A program made the translations under genes and the position numbers. From an uncultured Gammaproteobacteria bacterium (GTDB taxonomy: Bacteria; Pseudomonadota; Gammaproteobacteria; Pseudomonadales; Porticoccaceae), in contig CAJXQR010000001.1 of assembly GCA_913058345.1 (NCBI GenBank), forward strand, positions 372,001 through 436,000: a stretch of 64,000 bases of DNA, written 5' to 3'. Positions 38,751 through 47,998 of this stretch are shown here, piece after piece. Below the pieces are notes generated by a model. The model had not been told where the DNA came from, ran no database searches, and saw only the letters and a list, made by a program, of their open reading frames with translations. How positions within the stretch are numbered: position 1 is the stretch's first letter; each line of letters opens with the position of its first letter.

Positions 38751-38856
38751 TGGATTACTCCTCGATAGAGGTTAAATAAAAGAAAAAGACTGTCGGTTAG
38801 CCTGCCAAAAGGCTAATGGCGATCAGTTAAGAAGTGCCGCGTAAATCAGCTCTTAC

Positions 38857-39402
38857 TTAAGACTTTTTCTTGCTTTTGGGAGCGATGACCATCGTCAACT
38901 GCCGGCCTTCCATTTTTGGAAATTGCTCGACATTCCCCAATTCTTCAAGATCCGCTTCGATGCGCTTTAACATCTCCATGCCCAGTTCTTGATGGGCCAT
39001 TTCACGTCCACGAAAACGTAGCGTGATCTTTGCCTTATCGCCATTCTCGAGAAAACGCACCAAATTGCGCATCTTGATATCGTAGTCACCAGAATCGGTA
39101 CCCGGACGAAATTTCATTTCTTTAATTTGTGTCTGTTTTTGCTTTTTACGCTGGGCTGCCTGTTGCTTCTTAGCTTCAAACACATGCTTGCCATAGTCCA
39201 TGAGTTTACAGACTGGAGGCTGGCCATCTGGCGCAATTTCGACTAGATCGAGAGACTTTTCAGCCGCCAAACCTTTCGCTTCCTCCAAACTCACTACACC
39301 TATTTGTTCGCCTTCCGCACCCACTAAACGCACTTGCTGCGCTTCAATTTCATCATTCAGTTTGGAACGCTTACTCGAGCTCTTGGCGTAACTTTTCTTA
39401 AT
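38857..39402 (-). CDS. infC: translation initiation factor IF-3, starting at AUU
   Basis: A 181-residue IF-3, which prevents subunit joining and proofreads the start codon and initiator tRNA. The N domain ([19 protein letters not shown]), the Lys-rich linker ([22 protein letters not shown]) and the C domain ([20 protein letters not shown]) are intact. No ATG gives a full-length protein. The ATT at 39402 was chosen: GGAGA lies 6 bases upstream, the next 22 codons encode a Lys/Ser-rich stretch, and length then matches E. coli (180). AUU starts let IF-3 repress its own synthesis, the classical autoregulation. Confidence 0.95.
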   Translation of the reverse strand: MKKSYAKSSSKRSKLNDEIEAQQVRLVGAEGEQIGVVSLEEAKGLAAEKSLDLVEIAPDGQPPVCKLMDYGKHVFEAKKQQAAQRKKQKQTQIKEMKFRPGTDSGDYDIKMRNLVRFLENGDKAKITLRFRGREMAHQELGMEMLKRIEADLEELGNVEQFPKMEGRQLTMVIAPKSKKKS

Positions 39403-39462
39403 AGTGTTTCTCCATTTCCGCTAACTAACTGGTAGCCGCTTTATATATGACGCTTATTAGAT

Positions 39463-41379
39463 TCAAACTGCACGACCGCGACGCTGTATATCGTCATTGA
39501 GCAACTCGGCAAAGGCATCAATTGTCAGGCTGCCGAGATCTTTGCCCTCACGGGTGCGCACGGCCAAGGTTTGCGTTTCGACCTCTTTATCACCCACAAC
39601 GAGAAGATAAGGGGTTCGCTGCATACTGTGCTCGCGGATTTTAAAACCGATCTTTTCATTTCTCAAGTCATTTATGACCCGGTAGCCCTTGTTATTCAAG
39701 GATTCGGTCACTAAACGCACATAATCGCTCTGCTTGTCGGTAATATTCAACACTACGGCTTGCTCGGGCGCCAACCAGGCAGGAAAGGCACCTTCGTATT
39801 GTTCGATTAATATACCGATAAAACGCTCAAAGGAGCCGAGCACCGCACGGTGCAACATCACCGGCGTTTGACGCGAGCCGTCCTCGCTGACGTACTGCGC
39901 ATCCAGGCGACCCGGCATCGAAAAATCAACTTGGATAGTGCCTAGCTGCCAAACGCGACCAATACAATCCTTCAGTGAAAACTCGATCTTAGGTCCATAA
40001 AAAGCACCTTCACCAGGCAGCAATTCCCAGGGTAGATCTTTCGCGTCGAGGGCATCGGCCAGGGCTTTTTCGGCCTTGTCCCAAACCTCATCCGCACCGA
40101 CGCGTTTTTCAGGGCGCGTCGAGAGACGATAAATCACCTCACTAAAACCAAAGTCCGCATAAATGCTGTGCAGAAAGTCAATAAACTCAGACACTTCTGA
40201 CTGCACTTGATCATCCGTACAAAAGATGTGTGCATCGTCCTGCGTAAAACCCCGCACTCGCATAATGCCATGTAGCGAGCCCGATGGCTCGTTGCGGTGG
40301 CAGGAGCCAAACTCGGCAAGACGCAGAGGCAGATCGCGGTAGCTCTTTAAGCCTTGATTGTAGACCTGAACATGGCAAGGACAATTCATGGGCTTAACGG
40401 CAAAGTCACGATCATCAATATGCAGCGCAAACATATCATCGCCAAACTTGTCAGCATGACCCGAACGCTCCCACAGAGAGTAGTCGACTAATTGCGGGGT
40501 GCGAATCTCTCTATATCCAGCAGCACGTTGGGCGCTGCGCATGTACTCTTCAATCTGAGTATAAAGCGTCCAACCTCGGGGATGCCAAAACACCATACCC
40601 GGCGCTTCTTCCTGTATGTGGAAGAAATCCAGCTTCTTGGCAATCTTTCGGTGATCGCGCTTTTCGGCTTCTTCTATGCGGTGCAGGTAGGCTTTGAGTT
40701 CTTTTTTACTTGCCCAGGCAGTACCGTAAATACGCTGAAGCATTTCGTTACTTGAATCACCACGCCAATAGGCACCCGCCACCTTGGTCAACTTAAAAGC
40801 TTTAATTTTGCTAGTGTTCGGCACATGCGGGCCACGGCAGAGATCAGTGAAATCACCCTGAGTGTAGAGGGAGAGATCCTCTTCGCTGGGGATCGATTCA
40901 ATAATTGCGGCTTTGTAGTCTTCACCCAGGTCGCGAAAGAAAGCGACGGCATCATCACGGCTCTTAACGTCTCGAGTGACCTCAAGACTGGCCGAACTCA
41001 GCTCTTTCATCTTTTTCTCGATGGCTAGCAAGTCTTCCGGCGTAAAGGGACGTTCGTAGGCGAAATCGTAATAAAAGCCATCATCGATAACAGGGCCGAT
41101 GGTGACCTGAGCTTCAGGATAGAGAGTTTTCACCGCCTGTGCCATCAAGTGGGCACAGGAGTGACGAATAACCTCAAGGCCTTCTTCATCCCTCTCGGTA
41201 ATGATCGCGACGTCGGAATCGTGCTCAATCAAAAAGGACGTGTCGACAACAAAACCGTTGACCTTACCAGCAAGGGCAGCTTTAGCTAAACTAGGGCCAA
41301 TATCGAGAGCAACATCATGAAGGGTAACGGCGGCGTCAAAACTGCGTTGACTACCATCAGGGAGGGTAATAAGCGGCAT
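39463..41379 (-). CDS. thrS: threonyl-tRNA synthetase
   Basis: A 638-residue class II synthetase: N-terminal TGS and N2 editing domains ([34 protein letters not shown], where two His and a later Cys form the editing site), motif 2 ([22 protein letters not shown]), the zinc Cys in [11 protein letters not shown], motif 3 ([19 protein letters not shown]) and the C-terminal anticodon-binding domain. It heads the block thrS-infC-rpmI-rplT, 60 bp upstream of infC. Confidence 0.98.
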   Translation of the reverse strand: MPLITLPDGSQRSFDAAVTLHDVALDIGPSLAKAALAGKVNGFVVDTSFLIEHDSDVAIITERDEEGLEVIRHSCAHLMAQAVKTLYPEAQVTIGPVIDDGFYYDFAYERPFTPEDLLAIEKKMKELSSASLEVTRDVKSRDDAVAFFRDLGEDYKAAIIESIPSEEDLSLYTQGDFTDLCRGPHVPNTSKIKAFKLTKVAGAYWRGDSSNEMLQRIYGTAWASKKELKAYLHRIEEAEKRDHRKIAKKLDFFHIQEEAPGMVFWHPRGWTLYTQIEEYMRSAQRAAGYREIRTPQLVDYSLWERSGHADKFGDDMFALHIDDRDFAVKPMNCPCHVQVYNQGLKSYRDLPLRLAEFGSCHRNEPSGSLHGIMRVRGFTQDDAHIFCTDDQVQSEVSEFIDFLHSIYADFGFSEVIYRLSTRPEKRVGADEVWDKAEKALADALDAKDLPWELLPGEGAFYGPKIEFSLKDCIGRVWQLGTIQVDFSMPGRLDAQYVSEDGSRQTPVMLHRAVLGSFERFIGILIEQYEGAFPAWLAPEQAVVLNITDKQSDYVRLVTESLNNKGYRVINDLRNEKIGFKIREHSMQRTPYLLVVGDKEVETQTLAVRTREGKDLGSLTIDAFAELLNDDIQRRGRAV

Positions 41380-41518
41380 TTTACTTTCCTTTATCTCAGT
41401 GGTGACCCCTACTAAAGGCCACTTGCTTATGTCATGGACAAGATGACTATCTAATCAGCACCCACACCAACCATAACGGAGGGAGATTACCTTCACGAGG
41501 TGCTGCTACCAAAATAAT

Positions 41519-41595
41519 TGGTAGGCACGAGTGGATTCGAACCACCGACCCCCACCATGTCAAGGTGGTGCTCTAACCAACTGAGCTACGTGCCT
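41519..41595 (-). tRNA. tRNA-Val (GAC)
   Basis: A cloverleaf on the - strand: acceptor AGGCACG/CGTGCCT, D-arm GCTC...GAGC, anticodon stem CCACC/GGTGG with loop TTGACAT (anticodon GAC), T-loop TTCGAAT, and encoded CCA. Confidence 0.97.
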
Positions 41596-41734
41596 GCTAC
41601 GAAGGGCGCACAATGTAGCAGCGAGCCTCGCACTTTACAAGGCGTGTTTTCTGTTTTTCAGTGATTTATTCATATTTTCAGCCTATAAAACAGGGCTTTT
41701 TAACAAATCTTCCGCACTCAGCCCAAAATGCACT

Positions 41735-42619
41735 CTAGTTCGCACCAAGGCGACAGCCCAGCTCCAACAAACCATAGCCAACACGGCCATCGGCGAGGCG
41801 AAATTCGAAAGCCCCTTCATTGAGCACATAGCCATCAAAGGGCCAGTGCGCTACGGCCTGGCGGATGCAATCGATATCATAGCGTCGTCCCTGGCCGTCA
41901 ACAGCAGCGACCCGAGCTGAAAGCGCCCTGCCCTCATCGTTCAAGGTGATTGCAAACGCCTCAAGTGTTAAGGTTTCAATAGTGCCATCGACATAGGCCC
42001 AACACAGATCGGCAGAACCGCCACCTTCAAAATAAATACGCAAAAGGCCTAGCGCTGTACCATCTTCAAAAACCGGCCAGGCCAGTTCATGATGCGTAAA
42101 AGCGGCCCAATTTCTGACGCCAATAGAGTGATCCCGATTACCGACGCCTTCCACCTGCCACTCGTCGTCACGTAATTTCATCAAACCCGTTATCTTACCC
42201 GCCTGCTCGAGATGGAAGCGAGTGGCGGCATTATGCTGTAAACCCGCCATCGAGTCATGGGATGGCATCAGCGACTCCCAGCAAAGATCAAAGCTCAAGG
42301 GGGTCTGTTCGTCGGCAAAACTGAGAGAATAGCTATGCAATAGTTCATTGGCCCGATATGTCACCCCCCCGAGAGAAATGCCCGTATCAATATCCCCTTC
42401 CGGCAGGGGCAAGTTGTGCCAGGCTCGGTTGTAGACTTCGCGACCATCGGCCACCACCAACACAGCCATATTGGCAGCACCTTTATTGGGATAGAGCCCC
42501 ATGCGTGTAAACAGACCCACACGATTTTGGGGATCATAAAAATTAAAATACCAACTTTCTCCCCACAGTGGGTCGTTAGTATCAGGCTGATGGCGCTTAT
42601 CGTCACTGGCTTGAATCAT
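41735..42619 (-). CDS. DUF7064-like (lipocalin-type beta-barrel) protein 1
   Basis: A 294-residue protein without signal peptide or membrane segment. WGESWYFNFYDPQNRVGLFTRMG opens the chain; NRDHSIGVRNWAAF near residue 160 is the shared core motif (DHS-x-G-x-R). The alternating hydrophobic pattern suggests an all-beta, lipocalin-like fold related to AttH/CrtC proteins. The second copy (43789-44745) has MDHSWGLRDE at the equivalent place. Family members often neighbour APH-type kinases and lipid or steroid genes; no reaction is known to me. Likely role: handling or isomerising a hydrophobic intermediate (inference). Confidence 0.65.
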   Translation of the reverse strand: MIQASDDKRHQPDTNDPLWGESWYFNFYDPQNRVGLFTRMGLYPNKGAANMAVLVVADGREVYNRAWHNLPLPEGDIDTGISLGGVTYRANELLHSYSLSFADEQTPLSFDLCWESLMPSHDSMAGLQHNAATRFHLEQAGKITGLMKLRDDEWQVEGVGNRDHSIGVRNWAAFTHHELAWPVFEDGTALGLLRIYFEGGGSADLCWAYVDGTIETLTLEAFAITLNDEGRALSARVAAVDGQGRRYDIDCIRQAVAHWPFDGYVLNEGAFEFRLADGRVGYGLLELGCRLGAN

Positions 42620-42705
42620 TCTTCTCTATCCTTTTTATTGTATTTTTTGTTCTTATTATTGCCTTAGTCTCACTTTTCTAAAGACACCATAGCGTCGGTT
42701 TAACT

Positions 42706-43470
42706 CTACAGCGTAAAACGCTTTTGAAGGTGTGTTCTAGCGGCCTGATCAAGCCCCAATTCTTCTCGCATGAAGTTACCCAGGGAGCCCGATTTCTCGC
42801 GCATTACCTGCCAGGCTGTCGCCAGGTACTGAGTCCGCGCATCGAGAATGGGTACGACGATACTCTCATCGACCGGGAGACCTTCGGCGTTGAAAAACTG
42901 CTCAAACTTACCGATGGCCAGTGCTTTGTTGGCGTAAGCATTAGACGATAGCAGGTAATCCTGCTCAATCTGCTCCTCCTTAACACCAAGCGCACTGAGT
43001 AACAGAGCCGAGGCAATACCCGCTCTATCCTTACCAAAGGAGCACATCACCAGAATACCGCCCTCACTTTCCATCATGTGATCAAACATTTTTCGATAGC
43101 CCGGCACCTCCTCCTCGGCCAGCTCCCGGTAGCGATCCGCCATAATTTTCTCTGCACCTTCAGGGTTCAAACCTTCTTTCATTAACATTTGCCATAGGTT
43201 TTCTACGCTGGCCACCAGCATACCGAGCTCGACGACCTCTACGCTGTTGCCGACTTGCAGATCATTTTTAAGGCGCTCCATTGGGCTCCGAAAATCATAG
43301 ATAGTACTGATGCCGAGAGATTCAAATTTTGCCACGTCCCCATCACCCATAAAGTGTAAAAAGCCCGAGCGATAGAGCAAAGTTTCGTGGGTTTTACGCG
43401 CATCGTCAGTGTCATATCCACCCATGTGACGGAGGTTCATAGTTTTTCCGATAGGTAAAAAGCGTGTCAT
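42706..43470 (-). CDS. tyrosine-phosphatase-like protein (Y_phosphatase3 type)
   Basis: A 254-residue protein of the dual-specificity/PTP-like superfamily. It begins NLRHMGGYDTDDARKTHETLLYRSG, contains IYDFRSPMER with the family DxRxxxE pattern, and has the catalytic P-loop MCSFGKDRAG with Cys143 and Arg149 (CX5R). Members hydrolyse phosphotyrosine or phosphoinositide-like small phosphates. It lies between the two DUF7064-like genes and near two APH-type kinases, so its target may be a phosphorylated metabolite (inference). Confidence 0.85.
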   Translation of the reverse strand: MTRFLPIGKTMNLRHMGGYDTDDARKTHETLLYRSGFLHFMGDGDVAKFESLGISTIYDFRSPMERLKNDLQVGNSVEVVELGMLVASVENLWQMLMKEGLNPEGAEKIMADRYRELAEEEVPGYRKMFDHMMESEGGILVMCSFGKDRAGIASALLLSALGVKEEQIEQDYLLSSNAYANKALAIGKFEQFFNAEGLPVDESIVVPILDARTQYLATAWQVMREKSGSLGNFMREELGLDQAARTHLQKRFTL

Positions 43471-43538
43471 GAAATCAATTTTCCCCTAAGAGTTAACGCC
43501 ATAAAACGAAGGAAAGCTGTCGTTAGGCTCTTAACGTT

Positions 43539-43574
43539 TCAGCATAAAAGAGTCGCGACAATAATCTATGCTGA
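43539..43574. promoter_or_regulatory. wide inverted repeat in the divergent region
   Basis: TCAGCATA (43539-43546) and TATGCTGA (43567-43574) are perfect reverse complements around 20 bases that include the palindrome TCGCGA. It could bind a dimer at two half-sites about two turns apart, or form an RNA hairpin. Confidence 0.4.
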
Positions 43575-43663
43575 GAAGTCAGTTTAACCCCCTAATGACA
43601 GAAGGCACTATTGCTTCACTCTATCTACCCACTGAGTCAAAAACGATAAAAATTAGCTTTCCC

Positions 43664-43694
43664 TTGACCCGACCACAAGCTTTCGGTTTATGAT
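43664..43694 (+). promoter_or_regulatory. candidate promoter for DUF7064-like gene 2
   Basis: TTGACC (43664-43669) and TATGAT (43689-43694) with a 19-base spacer, ~95 bp before the GTG start at 43789. The spacer is longer than ideal. Confidence 0.35.
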
Positions 43695-43788
43695 ACAGGT
43701 ATAGCTTCAGATTATATTATAAATAATAAAAAGTAATAGAACGTCCGGTATAGAACCCACACCTACCCACAAGACAAGAGGAAAAACC

Positions 43789-44745
43789 GTGATAAAAGAT
43801 AATGACATGTATTTCCACACGCCAACGTCTGACCATTACAGCTGGGCAGAGACTAATTATTTCGGATTTTATATCGCGGAAGAAAATATTTTAGTCGGTG
43901 TGTACGCCCAACCTCGCACCAACTTGGGCTCAGTGCTATCGAGCATCCGTATAACCGACGGCTTCTCTAATACACCGCACGAAGTGTTGTACGACAATTG
44001 CCATGTGTTTCTGCCCCTGCCCAAGGGCAATCTCGACGACTATGAATTGGAAAATGGCCTCAAAATAAAATGCACCAAACCTGTTATGGATTATCACATC
44101 CGCTACGACGGCGGCGAAGGTGTCAGCCTTGATGTCAACTATGAAGGCCTCATGACCCCTTACGACATACACGACCCCGAAATGGACCCACTGGCAAGTG
44201 CAGATCAGGCTGGCGATGTTGTTAGCCAACACGCCTATGCAGGGCACTGGGACCAAAGCGGCCGCGTAACTGGCACCTTAACCATCAAGGACAAAACGTA
44301 CACTGTGGATTGTGTCGCCAGCATGGACCACAGCTGGGGCTTACGAGATGAGAAGCAACTAAAGAATTTTTGTTGGATGAACGCGAATTTCGAAAACGAC
44401 ATGAGCATCCATTGCATCTATCTGGTCGACCCGAAAAACCTCAGCACTTTTCCTTCCATTATCCACGGCTATGTACGCGAAGGTGATCAGGTTTATGGCC
44501 TCAAACGTGGCACCGGCAAAATACGCCGCAACGGCTACCGACATCAGTTTTTTGCGCTCGAAGTCGAAGATGTCCGCGGCAAAGTGCATCAGTTTACTGG
44601 CACACCCATGACATCGAACCCCTGGATGGCATGGCCTCTCATGTACCTGGTTCAGTCATTGTGCCGCTGGGAATTGCAGGGTGTTGTCGGCTGGGGTGAA
44701 GTGCAGGATCTTTGTAAAGAAACCGTCAACGACAAGCTTAAATAA
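43789..44745 (+). CDS. DUF7064-like (lipocalin-type beta-barrel) protein 2
   Basis: A 318-residue relative of the protein at 41735-42619. It shows the same architecture: SWAETNYFGFYIAEENILVGVYAQ at the start, a beta-rich body, and SMDHSWGLRDEKQLKNF near residue 180. No signal peptide or membrane helix; C-terminus Trp-rich (PWMAWPLMYLVQSLCRWELQG). It is the first gene of a + strand run with the helical protein and two APH-type kinases. GAGG lies ~9 bases before the GTG start. Function unknown; carrying or converting a hydrophobic substrate is a guess from the fold. Confidence 0.65.
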   Translation: MIKDNDMYFHTPTSDHYSWAETNYFGFYIAEENILVGVYAQPRTNLGSVLSSIRITDGFSNTPHEVLYDNCHVFLPLPKGNLDDYELENGLKIKCTKPVMDYHIRYDGGEGVSLDVNYEGLMTPYDIHDPEMDPLASADQAGDVVSQHAYAGHWDQSGRVTGTLTIKDKTYTVDCVASMDHSWGLRDEKQLKNFCWMNANFENDMSIHCIYLVDPKNLSTFPSIIHGYVREGDQVYGLKRGTGKIRRNGYRHQFFALEVEDVRGKVHQFTGTPMTSNPWMAWPLMYLVQSLCRWELQGVVGWGEVQDLCKETVNDKLK

Positions 44746-44757
44746 ACACAATGCCTC

Positions 44758-44782
44758 CTCCTGCCGACATTAACGGCAGGAG
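44758..44782. terminator. perfect 9-bp hairpin after DUF7064-like gene 2
   Basis: CTCCTGCCG, loop ACATTAA, CGGCAGGAG. It lies 13 bp after the stop. No T-run follows, so it may be a partial terminator or an RNA-stabilising 3' structure that lowers downstream expression. Confidence 0.55.
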
Positions 44783-44837
44783 TGGCAGATTGATAGAGAC
44801 CCGCACATTAAAAATAATTAACGGGAAAACCTGTGTC

Positions 44838-45404
44838 ATGAGCCCAGAAATAGAACAGTTTTTATCCGGCATGAAAAAAACCATTGAAGACGTTGTTATG
44901 CCTAACCTGAGCGACCGTTTTGCACAGGAGCAAGCGAGCATAGTCGCCGCCTCCCTCGGTTTTTTAGGTCTTATTCAAGATAAAACTTTTCACTACGAAC
45001 TCTTGGAAAACCAGGAATACAAGCGCGTATTAACAGATATTAACGAGCTACTCAGCAACACCTTTTCGGCTCCTGCCGCTATTATCGAAACAACCACTAA
45101 GGTCACAGACCATTTTGATACGGATAAAGTCGACGACCCTACTTATTTACGCCCGTATAAATTTATCCGCGGCAGCAACGAGGCCATGAAAGAACTGCTC
45201 TGCGAATTTATTCAACAACAAGCAGAAATGCCCACCGAACTACGCACTGCTTTTGAAGCACTCATGAAACCTTTCTTTAAATCCATTGAATTGCGCGAAC
45301 GCTCCTGGGTGAAAGCATTAGGCTTTGACCCCGAGGCCGAACAACAGGCTGACATTGCCGACCTGCTTTATAAAGACGGTTTACTTAACATCGGCAAACG
45401 CTAG
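44838..45404 (+). CDS. unrecognised helical protein
   Basis: I do not recognise this gene. The 188-residue product begins MSPEIEQFLSGMKKTIEDVV and is predicted almost entirely alpha-helical and soluble, with acidic and hydrophobic residues alternating in helix-like periods and a C-terminus ending in LLNIGKR. No Cys, signal peptide or membrane segment. The ATG at 44838 was chosen over 44751, because the latter would translate the hairpin at 44758-44782. It sits between a DUF7064-like gene and two APH-type kinases on the same strand, so it is probably part of that system. Confidence 0.6.
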   Translation: MSPEIEQFLSGMKKTIEDVVMPNLSDRFAQEQASIVAASLGFLGLIQDKTFHYELLENQEYKRVLTDINELLSNTFSAPAAIIETTTKVTDHFDTDKVDDPTYLRPYKFIRGSNEAMKELLCEFIQQQAEMPTELRTAFEALMKPFFKSIELRERSWVKALGFDPEAEQQADIADLLYKDGLLNIGKR

Positions 45405-45496
45405 TTAATTGCACAGTAGAGCTCCTTACATTGGCCGTCATTATTGGTAAACGTTGTTAACCCATAAAAATAAACCATACATTCTGGGCCTAATTT

Positions 45497-46708
45497 ATGC
45501 GTGAATATTACACTCCGACTTTAAAAAACAGAGCACAGCCAAATGATGACTGGATACACAGTATCCGGCAAAAATATCCAACTGAAAGAACTCTCGACGA
45601 AGTGCTGACAAAAAAACTGCGTAACCGTACTCACACAGCAGAACACAAAACTGATTTCAGTGATTTAGAAAATCAGCTTGTCAGCTTTTTAAAAAAAGCC
45701 ACGGGCCAAGATGATCTTGTTCTGAAAAACCTACATAGACTTTCCGGTGGTGCTTCCAAGGAGCAGTTTACCTTTGATCTCACCTGGAACCAGGGAAATA
45801 GCATCCGCAGCAGTGAAAAACTCATCTTACGCATGGACCCCACTGAGTCAATTGTCGAAACGCATCGACTGCGCGAGTCGCAAATGCTCAACGCCATGTG
45901 GGGTGAGGTGCCTGTGCCAAAGGTTCACTGGACCGACCCCGTAGGTAAAGAACTGGGCCACCCCTTCCTCATCGCTGGTTTTCTTGAAGGCACCGTGCAA
46001 CCGGAGGGTGGTGATAAAGCCAGCGGCCTGGGGATGTTCTTCGAGCCCAGTTTGCGTCTCGATTTGAAAGAGCAGTTCGTTCAGCATTTGGCAAAAATTC
46101 ACACCATCGACTGGCGCAAGAAAGACCTGACAGCCTACGAATCACCACGAGAAAATCATGTTGAAGGGAATGAATGGTCGCTCGGCTGGTGGGAGCGAGT
46201 TTGGCAAGAAGATGCCGTTGAGGCCCACCCGATTGTCGAAAATGCGGCCCTCTGGCTGCGAGAAAACATGCCGACGGTTGAAAAACCAGTGATTGTGCAC
46301 GGAGATTACCGCTCGGGTAATTTCATGTATACCGAGGAGCACCAAATCAATGCAGTGCTCGATTGGGAGCTATCCCATATTGGCGATTTCCACGAAGACC
46401 TCTCCTATACCACCTGCCAAATACTCGGTACGCCGCTGGAGGACGGCTCTGTGCTCACCAGTGGCTTGCTATCGAAGGATGAATTCCTCGACAAATACCA
46501 ACACTACAGTGGCAATACCGTCGACCCCAAACGGCTATTTTATTTTGACGTGTTTTCTTACTACAAAGTCGCAGTGATTTCCGTGGCTACCAGTTCTAGA
46601 GCAGCCTACGGCCGCAAGACCCATCTCGATGCAATGATGAATTTACTCAGTGGTTTTGGTTACACGGGGATATCTGCCTTACAGCGTTTACTGGATCAGG
46701 GCAGCTAA
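45497..46708 (+). CDS. APH-type kinase A (ACAD10/11-like phosphotransferase)
   Basis: A 403-residue protein of the aminoglycoside-phosphotransferase-like kinase superfamily. RLSGGASKEQFTFDL (81-95) is the nucleotide-binding region; HGDYRSGNFMY (268-278) is the Brenner motif with catalytic Asp270 and Asn275; and LDWE (Asp289) replaces DFG. This subgroup resembles the N-terminal kinase domain of ACAD10/ACAD11 and bacterial LvaA-type enzymes, which phosphorylate 4-hydroxyacyl-CoA, not antibiotics. An extra N-terminal ~50 residues (TPTLKNRAQPNDDWIHSIR) is shared with the next gene. Resistance function is unlikely. Confidence 0.85.
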   Translation: MREYYTPTLKNRAQPNDDWIHSIRQKYPTERTLDEVLTKKLRNRTHTAEHKTDFSDLENQLVSFLKKATGQDDLVLKNLHRLSGGASKEQFTFDLTWNQGNSIRSSEKLILRMDPTESIVETHRLRESQMLNAMWGEVPVPKVHWTDPVGKELGHPFLIAGFLEGTVQPEGGDKASGLGMFFEPSLRLDLKEQFVQHLAKIHTIDWRKKDLTAYESPRENHVEGNEWSLGWWERVWQEDAVEAHPIVENAALWLRENMPTVEKPVIVHGDYRSGNFMYTEEHQINAVLDWELSHIGDFHEDLSYTTCQILGTPLEDGSVLTSGLLSKDEFLDKYQHYSGNTVDPKRLFYFDVFSYYKVAVISVATSSRAAYGRKTHLDAMMNLLSGFGYTGISALQRLLDQGS

Positions 46709-46757
46709 ACAGTAGTTCGCGGGGCAGCCAATACGACGACGAATGAGAATATAAGTG

Positions 46758-47978
46758 ATGAGTAACTACACCCCGACTCTGGCTGAGCGGACTCAGCCTT
46801 CTCAGCAATGGATACAGCAGGTGCGCATCAGCTACCCGGTTGAACGGGCCATCGATGAGGTGTTTACGCGAAAGCTGCACAACCGACTCAGGCCTGTCGA
46901 ACATATTATGGATTTCTCAACGCTGCAGGCACCACTGCTACATTTCCTGAAAGAGGAAACTGGACAGAGTAATATTGTCGTCGAAAACCTGAAACGCCTT
47001 TCTGGCGGCGCTTCGAAAGAGCAATTTACCTTTGATCTCACCTGGCAGGCAGAGTCCGGCCAGCGGGAAACTCTGTGTTTAATGATTCGTATGGACCCCA
47101 CTGAGTCGATTGTCGAAACCCACCGTCTGCGCGAGTGCCAGATACTTCGCGCTATGTGGGGCGAAGTGCCGGTACCGGAAGTATTATGGATAGATCCTCT
47201 CGGTGAAAAGCTTGGCCGCCCGGCATTGATTGCCCGCTTTTTAGAAGGCACCGTACAGCCTGAACAGCCCGCCAATAGTGAAAAAATGAGCGGTGTAGGC
47301 ATGTATTTCAACCCTGCACTACGGGCCGGACTCGGTCAGCAATTTGTCAATATTCTGGCAAAGATTCACGCCGTCGACTGGCGTAAGAAAGACCTGTCGA
47401 CCTTTGACACACCCGCACTGAACTCTACGCAGGCTAATGAATGGGCTATCGGCCTGTGGGAACGGGCTTGGAATGAAGACACCTTATCCGCACATCCCAT
47501 TATGGAAAGAGCTGTACTGTGGCTCAAAGAAAACATGCCCGTTGTTGACGAGCCGGTGATTGTTCACGGCGATTACCGCAGTGGCAATTTTATGTATACC
47601 CCTACGCTTGACATCAATGCCATTTTTGACTGGGAGCTCGCCTATTTAGGCGACTACCACGATGACTTGTCCTGGGCCACTCTTGAGCTCTTCGGCGGTC
47701 ATGATGAAGCCGGGGATCCGCTCGCTAGTAGCCTAATGCCCCCGTCCGATTTTCTCGAGCGTTACGAACGGGCCAGCGGCAATAAGGTCAATACGAATAC
47801 CTTGGCTTATTACCATATTTTTTCATACTACAAAATTGCTGTTATCGCCGCCGCGACGAGTGTCCGCGTAGCCTACAGTCGGCGCACCCATCTCGATGCA
47901 ATGATGAATTTCGCCAGTGGCCTGGGCTCTGTCGCCATATCAGAGCTCAATCGTTTACTGGATAAGGCCACGACCTGA
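46758..47978 (+). CDS. APH-type kinase B (tandem paralogue of kinase A)
   Basis: A 406-residue tandem paralogue of the preceding gene, similar along its whole length: RLSGGASKEQFTFDL, HGDYRSGNFMY (270-280; Asp272, Asn277) and FDWE (Asp291) are all kept. Both copies therefore look active, and the pair probably arose by local duplication and then specialised. The ATG at 46758 was chosen over the in-frame GTG one codon earlier. 49 bp separate it from kinase A. It converges on the gamma-glutamyltransferase gene with only 20 bp between stops. Confidence 0.85.
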   Translation: MSNYTPTLAERTQPSQQWIQQVRISYPVERAIDEVFTRKLHNRLRPVEHIMDFSTLQAPLLHFLKEETGQSNIVVENLKRLSGGASKEQFTFDLTWQAESGQRETLCLMIRMDPTESIVETHRLRECQILRAMWGEVPVPEVLWIDPLGEKLGRPALIARFLEGTVQPEQPANSEKMSGVGMYFNPALRAGLGQQFVNILAKIHAVDWRKKDLSTFDTPALNSTQANEWAIGLWERAWNEDTLSAHPIMERAVLWLKENMPVVDEPVIVHGDYRSGNFMYTPTLDINAIFDWELAYLGDYHDDLSWATLELFGGHDEAGDPLASSLMPPSDFLERYERASGNKVNTNTLAYYHIFSYYKIAVIAAATSVRVAYSRRTHLDAMMNFASGLGSVAISELNRLLDKATT

Positions 47979-47998
47979 CTTAAAAAAGTATACGTCAA

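Larger units (their letters stand above)
43471..43788. other. divergent regulatory region, phosphatase / DUF7064-like gene 2
   Basis: 318 bp between divergent starts. It contains the wide inverted repeat at 43539-43574 and a candidate promoter at 43664-43694, both listed separately. No coding region. Confidence 0.55.

Noticed and set aside
43936..44256. Opposite-strand frame inside DUF7064-like gene 2
   Set aside because: It is fully antisense to a well-supported gene, with no family motif and no ribosome binding site.
45497..47978. Aminoglycoside resistance genes
   Set aside because: The subgroup, tandem pairing and neighbours fit hydroxyacyl-type kinases rather than antibiotic phosphotransferases.
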